Below, piece after piece: positions 1-11,300 of a DNA stretch of 64,000 bases (position 1 is the first letter of the stretch; each line of letters begins with the position of its first letter). This DNA is from Protonemura montana (taxonomy: Eukaryota; Arthropoda; Insecta; Plecoptera; Nemouridae): the NCBI GenBank assembly GCA_947568835.1, contig OX387603.1, positions 9,793,943-9,857,942 on the forward strand, read 5' to 3'. Under the pieces are notes generated by a model. It was given only the letters and a program-made list of their open reading frames with translations. It was not told the origin of the DNA and searched no databases. The translations under genes were made by a program, and so were the position numbers.

Positions 1-429
1 GAAATCCCGCGCCAGAACGACGTTAGTTAGACCCAGTGGTTTGCGTAGAACGGTCACTTGTACTTTTCAGTGATATCAACGACTGTGCTTAGTTGTATCA
101 ACGTTTGACGACGCAATCGTAAGTATTTGATGACATTTTATCAGAGCTAACGTAGTCTTTTTCGTCGGCGTTGGTATAAAACGTCGTTGAAACGTTGAGC
201 GACGTTATGGGAGCACACACCCACCATATACTATTCGGTTGTAACACCACATTTTCCTGGCGTTTTCGTACACTCAACGGTTTTTGTTTATCTCTAGTTA
301 AACTTGGGTTAACTCAGTGCTAAGCCCGCGACTGGATTGGATTACATGCGTACTCGCTAGCCAGACAAAGTGCAGCTGAGCACACGACCGATATGTTTAC
401 ACAAAGTTACCTCTTTTAATTCTGGCTTC

Positions 430-720
430 CTGCGCAGTGGATTTGTTTTGTGTATTTTCCCCGGGAATTTTCCCGATGGCAGTGGCGAGCGACGACGGTT
501 TTATTTTCGTTTTCTGTTGACGCATGCTGTTCGGGTGACGTAACAGTGTGTGCGTATTACTATACCCGTACGCACAAGGCGCGCATAGTAGGCGATGCGT
601 GCGCACGGTCCATTCACTCGGCAGTCCGCGGGACGACGCACTCTCTTCTCTCTCTCTCTGTCGTTCTCTCTTTCCGTCTTTGTCGCGCTCGTGTACGTTT
701 CTTCGGTTGTCATGCGAATT
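430..720 (+). promoter_or_regulatory. Promoter-like GC/CT-rich patch
   Basis: This patch is GC- and CpG-richer than the flanking AT-rich DNA. It carries a CRE-like TGACGTAA at about 537-544 and a long CT-rich run at about 641-676, which read on the other strand is a GAGA-type repeat. Such elements are common in arthropod core promoters. It would suit an untranslated first exon of the downstream adaptor gene, but no TATA box, clear initiator or splice donor settles this. The assignment is inference. Confidence 0.25.
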
Positions 721-2184
721 ACGTTCCATTTCAGTGCCTCGGGGAAACATTTTTGAATTAGCAACCCGTGTGTGCACTTTCGGGCTTCGAACGCGTGACC
801 TTCGACTATAAAACGATCACGGGGCGTTGAAGTCGCTCCAGTAGGAGTAATTACAAACGACATTCCGCTGCCAAACGCCGCGAAGCACAAGCATGAGGCA
901 AAATTCTGTAAAACAACTCGGTATAAAGGATAGATTCGTTACCGAAACACGGTTCCTAGTGAAATTTCAATTAATCAAATATGCAATTGCGTCGTAGAGT
1001 TGACAAATTTCTATGGTTCCTTGCCCTCCCCCCTCTACTTCTCCATGAAAGCGTAAATCTTCTCCCACCGCCGCCGACCTCTCACGAAGCTCTCGTCTTC
1101 TGTCTCACGATTACCTGCGTAACTGGTCGATTACCTGTCGGCTGCCACGGCGGCGTTAAGTGCGTGTGATTACCAGCTCGCCGCAGTAATCAGGAGGCAC
1201 CAGATACTGATGAGCGGCGGCGACTGACTCATCCTCATGGGACTTGCAGAGAAGTCGCAGTTTCAGACGTATGATTGGTTGCTTGCTGGCCATTCAGGAA
1301 CCAGGCGCGGGCACTTAGGTGGAGAGTAATACTTGTCCATGATTCTGGAAGCTTAGCGGTGGCTAAATGGCGTGCATTTCAACTATTTACTCGGAGTAGT
1401 CCGGTTCCGTTCTGGAAGTCGGCCTTTTGAACGTTTTTCGTTATGTTTATGACCTTTTTAGGGAAATTTAATAAATTTTAAAATCTCAATAAAATCTCCT
1501 TCAGAGGCGCTCACGGCCATCCCCTGTTCCCCGTCCTAATCTGTTTTATGGCACACTTATAGAGATTATAATAAACTATAGGATTCATCATTAATTTTAT
1601 ACAAATTAAAGAGTGAATAATACACAGATACACACTTAATCTAATCCGTTATGCCACAATTCTTTAATGTTGAACGGCGCATGTATAAGCGTAAATTCAC
1701 CGACGAATTCACCTAATGCCTTCAGATATCCCTCTTACAAGCCATTGCCAAAGATCACGAGAGATTCTAGCCAGAGCATGGCCGATAATTGGCTTGTCAG
1801 TGGACACGACTGTCACGAGGTAGAACTAGAATGCATTCATCTGCATTTTGCTTGAATGCTAACGGGTAGCAAGCAGCAAGGATGTGCTCGAATCGGCCGC
1901 GTTAAGAGAGACATGCATATATCGTTTTATTTCTGGGGGTAAACCACCAGTGAAAATGGCTGATCACACTGGCTTCCTATACCAAAAGCTCCTCCTACCT
2001 TAGAGAAAAGAATTGGTTCTCCTACCATAAGGTCTGATGCGTTTATTCTGTTGGTTGTTTTCTGTGGTCGGCCATTTTGTCTGTTAATAATTACAGTAGA
2101 AAAGTGTGGAATGGCTCATAGCTGAAAGTAGTACCTGGTGGTCCAATAGTTTTACTTTGTTTCGATTGTATTTTGGTTCAGGAC

Positions 2185-2245
2185 TTCAGATCCTGAAGAT
2201 GTTCATCTAGGACGAAACTTCCCTCTTCTTATTGGAATAAACAAC
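2185..2245 (+). repeat. Penelope-like 3' end motif with hammerhead-like core
   Basis: The order CTGAAGA, a GTTC/GGAC hairpin with loop ATCTA, then GAAAC (2193-2218) matches the CUGANGA - stem II - GAAA layout of hammerhead cores. An AATAAA-containing segment follows at about 2234. Similar CTGAnGA...GACGAAAC strings are typical near the ends of Penelope-like retroelements. Stems I and III are not convincing, so this is probably a decayed terminus rather than an active ribozyme. Confidence 0.3.
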
Positions 2246-4143
2246 TAAATGTAGCTAAAACCTTTGCAATGCACCATCATACTGTACCAATTGAAGTTTT
2301 TGACGTGGTTTAGGATTCTTTTGATAGTCAGGGGGAGGGGAGGGGGGCGTCGATTTAATTAAGAATTTAGAAGCGTCGTTTTGTGATTCGACGGCGTTAA
2401 TTGTTAATTTCATTTTGGACTTTGAAGACACATGGATGAAGAGGTTCCTTTTCTTGTTTAATTACGCGACGGTTTAAAGTTTCAAAATCTTGTATGATAC
2501 AAAATGTTTGAAAACTCTCACAGTAACAGATTTCGTAAGCAAAGAGGCGTGATATGCAAACGAGATTGGTGTGCAAAAATGCCCTTTCGTTCAAGATAAA
2601 ATCAGCGGTATAAAAATAGTGGCATGCTAAGAAAATTTAAGTAAATTTTTATGGGATTTGATCGAGTTATTTTGATAACAGATTAATCGGGGTTCAACGC
2701 AATGTGAATTTATTGATATGTTGAGACTTGGTAAGGGGTATTTTGTGATAATTTCTCCTATCAAGCATAGTTGTACAAGGCAAACGACACACGATTAATC
2801 ATTTTATCACTGCAGCATGTTTCGTGCGACCTTTTTACAAATGTTAACATATATTATGTATTATTGCGGTCGCTGTCCGAGTGTTAGTTTCCAATAATCT
2901 GAACAGCGCCTTGCCCTGATTGTATGACAACTGCCAACAATCACCTGCAATCATCAATGCTAACAAATAATTATTTTAGTGGCCGAGAGCCATAATAAGT
3001 CTCAAACAACAATTATATTTTGCCTCTGTGTACCCGCAAAGGAGCGGTCCGGGTATTAGTCTTGGCAGTCTGTAACAATTTACAGTTATTGCCCGTGATA
3101 GAAGATGCTAAAATAAAGACTGTCCCCAGCATTGCTACTGTTTCTTGGATGACATTTTTGGAAGCAATCGATAAAAAAATTCTTATAAAAGTTCGAAAAA
3201 CAAAAAAATCTTGGCACGACAAAAGCTTCAGTGGAAAAAATTGGCAGAAATTGATGGAGATTACTTGAAGTGTTTTTAAAAATGACGGTTTTTCTCAGGT
3301 CAGCCCAAAATTAACGGTGGCACCTCAGCCAAAAAAAATATTTTCTCACGCTGAATGGAGTCGGTTTATACCACGAATTTTAGCATACTTAATTTTTTTC
3401 ACTGACGGTAGCTATGATTTTTTTAGACATACGCTATCTACGTTATCATTTTTTTACCATAAAGTGAGGAATAATTGTAAATAATTTCTCGTGACTCATC
3501 CAAGGCATGTGGAGCCATGTTAAGGCATAGAAAATAAATACAATTCCACGGGGACCATTGTATTCCTGTAGTATATGCCATAAACTAAAGTTTTACTTTT
3601 TTCTTCGGTCATGACTCAAGACTTCTTGCACATTGAATGAAACACGTTTATGTTTCGTCTGGTGCCTGTGAGAGTCATTGGGGGAGATTGTCTCGTGACG
3701 TGGCCAGGAAAATGCAGCTACGGCGGCGACCGCATCACTATAGCCGTCGTGACTGACTTCGGTGCAATTAGCGCGATGCACTGTGAGCGTTGCACATTGC
3801 AAATGCAACGCTGTGATTGGCTGGGTGCGCTTCCTGTTCTTTTCCTGTCTGGGTTGAATGCAGGAGCTCGGACGCTGGCTTGAAATTGTGCGCTGTGGAA
3901 ATGGGCAAGGCAAGTAACGACTAACGATTAACGTGGGGGAAACTCAAAACTATTTGTTGTTATAGAGTTTGGATGCAAATGTTTTAAGTCGGTATGGGGT
4001 TGTTTTATAGACGTTTGGTTGAAATAAATGAGGGCTCTCGGCATATTGTCCTGTCTTGATTTAACTAGCAAACCCATCATTATAAATAATTTGATAGAAA
4101 ACTAAAACCGCACTATCATAGCGCTTATGTTGAACTGTCTTCG

Positions 4144-4414
4144 CGAAAATTGACCGCCATTGTAATTAACTACGTTACCGTTAAAAATTGAGCATGCTTA
4201 TAGGTGGAGTCACCATCGATTCGAGTGTCAATTAAGGCTTATTTACGCTCAATTACTCTGTGCTAAACTTAACGATTTAAATACACGCATCGATATGTTG
4301 AGTCGTAATTATTTAATTACAGAGGTTTGTTTTAAAGGATGGGCTCAAGCACAATCGGTGGTACATACCGTTACCACGTGTTGCGGGCTCGTTTGCTCAG
4401 CAGAAAGTTTAATA
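4144..4414 (+). repeat. Unnamed interspersed repeat, copy 1
   Basis: This copy aligns with 24838-25140 and, over its last 70 bases, with 63905-63972. The best-kept part is around GTTACCACGTGTTGC followed by CTCGTTTGCTCAGCAG (about 4369-4402). It is preceded by AATTATTTAATT then AGAGGTTTGTT (about 4308-4331). No coding potential, tRNA head or terminal inverted repeat was seen. The class is unknown; it could be the end of a longer element. Confidence 0.6.
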
Positions 4415-5752
4415 TGAACGCTGACTTTCAGACTACTCACAAATGGCGGGACCTAAAACAAAGCTTTTCTAGCACCGACGCGGTTCAGAATACGCAGAAA
4501 AATATAAATAAAATACTAAAAATGTGTGCTACCATTTTATCAAGACTCCTACTTCTAACCCAAATCGAACCAGGAAAAAAAAACGTATTGGGTTGACAAA
4601 GCAGACAGCTTTTTGACAGAAAATCCAGCTTTGTCACTCCAGAAGTTCTTACACGATGTTGCATGGGAGATAAAAAAGTCCAAAGATTTCTGTCATATTC
4701 CCTTCGAAGACCAATGCGCGGCGTGATTAGGTTTTGAGAGCATTTCGTTGGGACCTGCGAATTTTATTCATTTGGAAGACAGTCTAACCCGCGAGAGAAG
4801 ATTCTTATAGCCTCGTGGACCCCCAGCATTGCATGCCAAGCATTGCAGTCGTGATTGCGGTGGCGAGATTCCAACATGCGTTTAACATTTGCAAATATAT
4901 TTCCTGAGATTGTCATTTAATAGATAAATTCTTAGAACAGCTCGAAACCTAATTTTTTTCTGGCACTACAAAAGCTTGAGAGCGAAAGGAAAATGGCGAA
5001 CAATTGGCCCACATGTCAACCCTGGTTGTGTCTCTACCGTGAATGTTATCCTGTCGCTGAACGGAGCATACATCAGATAATTCCCCTCTCAATACTTATC
5101 ACGGATCGAAATAACACAGTATGTCGGTAAAAAAGATGAGGTTTATTGACTCAATCTGGCACTAGAAGACGGATACACTGTTTGTTCTGATAATTAGTGA
5201 GCACTTGTTTCTCAGTATTGCGCGTTAGCGTATGGTGTTGATAAAAACTACATTAGCGCTTCGCCGAATCGCTAATATCGATTGTTTGCAAAACGCGAAC
5301 GAGGACACAGGGTGTGTGTATGAGAGGAGTGTTTTTCCAATCTGAACAACCTTTCAGCTTGATGCCAAGTTTAATTAGATTATTTTAGACATTATGATCG
5401 TTTCGTGGAATTTCGCATGGAAGTCGCCAGGGAAGGAAGGGGTGGGGTTGGAAGTGGGCGACGTCCACCCTCGTTATCACAGTTCATCTCCTTGATTATC
5501 TTCGCCATCCTTCCTCCCTTCACCCACGCCTAAATGGTTATTTAAAAATGTAGAAAAGAAATCTATTATAAACCTCTTGATAAAATTACGAATTCTTGAA
5601 ACTGACGTCGCGATTTTTAATTATAGAAGCACAAATTCCTTTTCAAAAGATGCCCTTTTTTGTATGGTTTCATCTTATTGACAAGGAATTGGTGTACATG
5701 ATAATTAAATACTGTCCTAGCATACTCTTTCTTGAAGCAAAGAAGGTAGAGT

Positions 5753-5776
5753 GGGGGGGGGGGGGGGGGGGGGGGG
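5753..5776 (+). repeat. Poly-G run, 24 bases
   Basis: Twenty-four consecutive G residues lie in otherwise AT-rich intergenic DNA. The run could form G-quadruplex structure and its length is likely to vary between individuals or assemblies. No gene is nearby. Confidence 0.95.
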
Positions 5777-8325
5777 AATGCTGTAAAGCTTTCCAATTAT
5801 TTTGGCTTCGTCGATGGTATAATCGTTAATTTAACAAAAAAAATATCGGTAAGGCTAAAAACGGAGATTCTACAAAGGAATTTCTTCAATATGTAATCGG
5901 GAAAATTCCTCCAAAATTTCACTCCTCCTCCGTAATAATTTCTAAAAACACTGCCTTCTAACCTCTTAACATCGCCCACGGTTCAATTCCGTTTGGCTTT
6001 GTTCGAGATTTTACCATTTTCTGGATAGAAAAAATATAATATTCGGTCAATGTAGGTGTACAGCAATTTGTACAAGAAGATCTCATTTTAAAAATACAAT
6101 ATCAGGCCCCGGACCAAAACTTTCGAGCGAAAATGAACTACTCTCAGAAGCACCGTTTTGTTTGCTTATATGTCTTGATTTAAAATGTGTGCCAGTGGCC
6201 TACGCAATAGCCATACAAGCTGTCATAATTATGTACGTGATAAGAGAATTGTCAGCATGACACCATGTCGAGAGATTGTTGACAAGTCGTGCATCTTTAC
6301 CACGAGCCAAGAAAACATGCTTTAGAGCCCGGACTTGGTGATAGGACCAGACTGTGATACTGACAAATTCATATGAAAAATGAACTCGGATTGGTCAATC
6401 ACGGTAGCGATTTGAAATCGACGTCCCCGTTATGATCAAAATTGTGAAGCTTGCAGTTTAAGCAGTGGCGTAACTCAAAGGTTATCGTTTATTTAATATG
6501 GTTTTTTGTATGTCACGTGACGAATGTAACAGGCATATAGAGAATCAGCACAATCACAGCGTGATATTCATCTGTCAATCGCCACCATGTGGTGTGAACA
6601 TCTTGTTGTGACAAATGATAAGGGGTTTCCCACTCCTGTCTTATCTCGTTTCCAAACAACGTCATCTTGTCTTATCGCCCACTCATCTCTTATCACGAGC
6701 TGCCTCTCTCAAGACAGGAGAGGTGACTGAGGCAGAGGCAATGTCGTTGTGACTTAGTAATTGACACTGAGAAGCCAGTGGTGCGAGTGCTAGTAATGCC
6801 AGTGCGCAGCCATGCATGTATTTTTGTCATCTTTACATCTATATTGTTTTGGTATCGAAGTTTGTTTTTTACAAAACGGTATGTTGTGAAAGCGTTGCGA
6901 AAAATATTCAATTTTGCACGGTTAATCATGCAGTTTGAGAGAAGAGCGAAAATACTAAACAAAAAACGAAATTACAGACACATTTTACAGTTTTTAGACG
7001 GTCGCGGTGTTTTGATTCTTTGTCAAACTTATCAGCTCCCGTGAAAAAGAAAGCAGTTAAACTGTATCTAGTCCAAATTTTGATGTAGAGTGTAGAAACA
7101 TTATTTATCAACAGTGAAAAGTTAGAAGGAAATGTCGTCTTGGCATGGCCAAGCTTTCGATTCCAAATTCATTGCATTAGATTTGTTAGCATATTGAATA
7201 ATACATTTCTTGCGCTTTGAAACTTAACTTATACTCTTTGAAATATATAAAAAGTTTCAACGATAACAACTTCTGAAATGCGTTTGTCCCTTGATCACGG
7301 TGCACAGATCGAATGGGTCACGTCCCCTATACTCTTCAAGGCACATCGCCACTGGTCGAAGGCTTGTCCCCGAACAAGGCTTGGTTACCAAAGCGAGCGA
7401 TAAAATTCTTGTGATAACACCGTTGTTTACTTTTGTGCGTTATCTCCTGTTGTGAGCAGCGGTCGTTTGAGTGCGCTAAGCAGGGCATGTTTACACACCG
7501 TGGAATTGGTTGGAAGTGGCGCTTAAATAAGGAGCGATAACGTGCGTAACGCTTTGTTTTTGTGGTGTGTGCTCTCCATGGGTTAGGATTGGTAATAGGT
7601 GGAAGGCAGCAAGGTGATTTCTGACTTTTGACACTTGTGGATATTTGGTTTGCGATCCTACACTTTGCCAATTCAAAAATTACATAAAAAAATGCTTTAG
7701 TAATAGCTCGAATTTGGTGTCATATTGTTATTTTTTGCTTAATCAGTGGCTTGGCGTTTCTAATAACCTTTTCTTCAACACTGTTTGGCAAACAATGGAT
7801 GCGTATTGAAATATTTTGCGATTGTAATTTTGTTATTGTTTCACATTACTCCATGTGCAATTGTGTTAGTCGCGTGGTCACTGAAACAGTTATTACTGTG
7901 CGTAATGCATTGAGTTAATCCAACAATTGAATAGTAATTATAACTATCAATTTGCGCGTATTGCCGTGAATCACAGAGCATAAACGATAGACATATTAAT
8001 TAACTTCGCATAACTTTTAATGACAAACCAAGCGATAGGCGTCGAATTTTTGTGTCTTGAAATCGACTGGGAAAATTTGATGAATACATTTGGTCAATCT
8101 TAAAACCGTTCAAGCGGCTAAACCGACAGACAAAAAAAACACTTCACCGAATTAGATAAATCATCCGATGTAGTGAAATGAAGAGATTGCCATCTCTTTT
8201 CCAGTCAAAGCTATCTGGAACCTTGCTTTCGGGAGCAAAAAAAAGAGGAGATCGAGTTCGTGCACGCGCTGTGTGCCTTCTAGATCCGCTCACGAGGACT
8301 CCGTCACAGGCGACGTGGATGCCGG

Positions 8326-8392
8326 ATGGAGATCAACAGGTTCCTCTTGCCACATCGGCGCTACCAGCGCTTCGACGAGTGCACCGATGAGA
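8326..8392 (+). CDS. Adaptor gene coding exon 1 (start codon)
   Basis: The exon encodes [16 protein letters not shown] then DECTDE and ends in phase 1 at a strong GTGAGT donor. Phase 1 is what the next exon needs. An in-frame TAG lies at 8281-8283, so this ATG is the first possible Met in frame. A pyrimidine-rich CTGTGTGCCTTCTAG just upstream could be the acceptor of this exon, which implies untranslated exons further 5'. It is the least certain exon because the N-terminal tail is poorly conserved in the family. Confidence 0.65.
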
Positions 8393-11300
8393 GTGAGTAG
8401 CCGCTGCGATTCGGCGACGGGCGTCGGTTGGCGATCCGGCGGCTAGCGTCGTTTGTGGTGTGGTGTTTTGGTTAGAAAATGCAGCTGGTGACATGACCTA
8501 CGTTGAGAAAGGACGTGGCTGATAGTAAACGTGGTGGTGAAAAAAAAGAAGATTTATGGACTTCATCCATACTTCATGATCCTAATCATAATTCCTGTAT
8601 CAGTCCGTGATTTCCAGAGGTTGACAACCAATTAGAGTCAAACGAAAACGGTTAACTTTTATGTTATGTTCACTCATCCAACGCTTGATCCGACGCAGTG
8701 TTGCTTAACTTAAGGGCCATCATGAGCAATCATGTTATTTCCAGCTCGCCCCTAATGTTTAGCACTTGGGACGGTGTCAAATCCGCGAGCGCAGGCCAAC
8801 GTTCGGCCAATGACGTTCGCGAAAAGTCGTGACTTTCCTCGTGACCGGACCTGGTCGTGACGTCACGACCAGATGGTAGCACACTCAGCTGACCTCGGTC
8901 AATGTCGCCGCGTCAAATCGATGTCACGAAACCGCGTGACCTTGAATAGTGCAAAAAAAAAATAAAGATGGACCCCTTGGTGCTTGTATGGCTTGAAACC
9001 GACTGCTAATTAACTTTCCGCTAAGCTGTGGTTTCGCTAGTCGTGTGTTTGATTAATTAGGCCGTGGCTTGATGTGTAGCTCTTGCTTTTGAGCTCATGA
9101 GACCGAGACCTAGATCAGTGGTGCACTCACATGCCTTCGCTAATTTTTAATATCTTGGAAAAGATGGTTTATGCACCGCAAAGATGGCTTGTGCACCGCA
9201 AAAATGGCTCTTTCACAGCACCACTCATTTTTTTGTGATAGTAGTTCTACTATTAAGACTTCAAGTCAAAATGGCCGACCTCAAAGCCTTCTTGCAACGT
9301 TAACCTATATAAACGCGTATTGCAACGAGGTCTTTGGTATTTGCCGCTTCTTCTTACAATTTATTGCTTTCTTGTATGCATGCACAAGTTATCATTATTA
9401 GTTGTGCAAAGACCTATGTGAAAAAACAAAAAATAGAATAACGCATTCTCTGGATATAAAATTTTGTGTACTAATTGACCATGAGTGTCTCGGCGCATGT
9501 GGCGAACAGCAATTTCGATTCAGTATTGGCTAAACTAAGCGCAGTAAAACAGCTTGGCAGTAAAATTGTTTTATGACATCAACTGAAAAACCCGATTAGG
9601 TTTGATGGGAAAAACTATTGACTGCAGGCAGAGAGCTTTTGCGCCGTGTTGGATGTGATTTATCCGTCGAAGCGGCGTACATGTAATGCAGTTTGTGGAC
9701 GCGACGGTCGTCCTGTGCTAGACTTCATGTGACAGGCAACTTGATCTTATTCCATCCGTTGCATTGTTCACCAATCACCCTGGCCTGCTGCACCTTGGAG
9801 CGTTGCAACCCGAGAAGCGGTGCACAAAGCGCGTGCGCACGGTGAAGCGTTGAGTAATTAGATCGAACTGTTTCGATGGCGTATTGCTAGTATGGGTTCA
9901 AACTGCAAGAAAGCTGTTTGTAATTGAAATTGAAATTTATTAGTATACCAAATTAATGCTTGCTCTTAAGTAAAGACTCGGAGTCAAGCATGACGTCCTT
10001 TTTTTAGAGCTAGCCACTCTCAGGCTGCCACAACTCTCTATCCTGCATGGCAACCAGACAAATGCACATCGCCCAAGAAGGGCACAAAGCACTTGGTTGT
10101 GTGACGTAATTAATGGACAGACAGAGGTTCGAATCCCGACGTTCTCACGGGAAAAGCGTCTGGCGGTGTTGGGTTGATTTCGACATTGTAGGAGGGTGGA
10201 ATCACACAAAAGAGCAAGCACTCTCAGGTTACACGATGATTTCATAGCGCCCACCATGCGAGAATGAGCCAGGTTAATGCACTGCTTTGATCGCTAATTA
10301 GCACATATTTTTACGTAGTTTTTTTTTACATTTATTTAAGGTCATTCTCAGAATGAGTTTCCCGATGCCTTAAATTGTGTTAATACGAACCCAGAGACTG
10401 CGCTGCCTGGTCTATTTTAGAAAATCTACGATTTTTTCTACAGTGTGCCTGCAAGCAAAACTATTTAAAATTCACAACCAATAGCAGGAGAATTAATATC
10501 TAAATGGTGTATAGGACAAAAGTTCATTTTCGCATATGCGAATGAATTTGTATCAAAATAGAAATTCTGATCTCTGAGACCAAAACTTCTAATCCCATTT
10601 GTGTACAGTGATTGTCTTGATTTCGGAAACACAATCCAGATTGAGTGTGTGCAGTTTTGCATTGTGATAGTGCATTCAGCTGTACTCTCCGATTGAGTTA
10701 TGGCGACGGAGACATGCGAAGAATAAGAACAAGCGTGTATTGTTGTCTCGTGGCGATAGTTTCTTGCAGATTGTTGGCGTCACGATGAGGAATATTCCAT
10801 GGTAAACATTACATTCACATTGTACCTGTGATACCTTGACACTTTTTCTTGGTAATGTGTTTTTATGGTGACATGATTACGGCTCGAACGAACAGAGGAG
10901 TTGAGTTATTTGCTCTCAGGTGTAATCAAATAAAATACTCTGCCCATTGCCAGTATTTGCAATTTGAAAAAAGTTTTGCCTGGTTCGGCCAACACCTAAC
11001 AAACACAATTGGCAAGTTGCGTGTTGTGGTCACCTAACCAATAGTTAAGCAAAGCCAGTGTTGCTTAACTTGTTCAGCAGTTCGGTAAACCTGAAGTGAT
11101 GTTTGACTTGTGGTGAACAAGCCCGACTTCCGAACAGAATTGACAAGTTGCGTGTGTTTTTTTATGGTCACCCATCCAATACTTGAGCAAAGACAGTGTT
11201 GCTTAACCTGGATATTCATTTTATAATGTTAGGTGTTTGACTATAAGACCAGTCCTAAATTTTTAGCTATTCTCTTACTTTTCTCACATGTGTTTTGGGA

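Larger units (their letters stand above)
1..8283. other. Upstream non-coding DNA
   Basis: No exon could be supported here. Short ORFs occur on both strands, but none shows a recognisable domain or paired splice sites. The stretch holds the promoter-like patch at 430-720, the retroelement-like 3' end near 2190-2245, one copy of a 270-base repeat ending at 4414, and the poly-G run at 5753-5776. It may contain a distal promoter and untranslated first exon of the gene that starts coding at 8326, but no splice link can be shown. Confidence 0.6.

Noticed and set aside
8178..8390. ORF starting at 8178 as the adaptor's N-terminus
   Set aside because: It is in a different frame from the exon that joins correctly to 11419; only the 8326 start gives the needed phase.
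10100..10160. tRNA or SINE from a B-box-like AGGTTCGAATCC
   Set aside because: Only the T-arm-like piece is visible, with no matching A box at the right distance and no other family copy.
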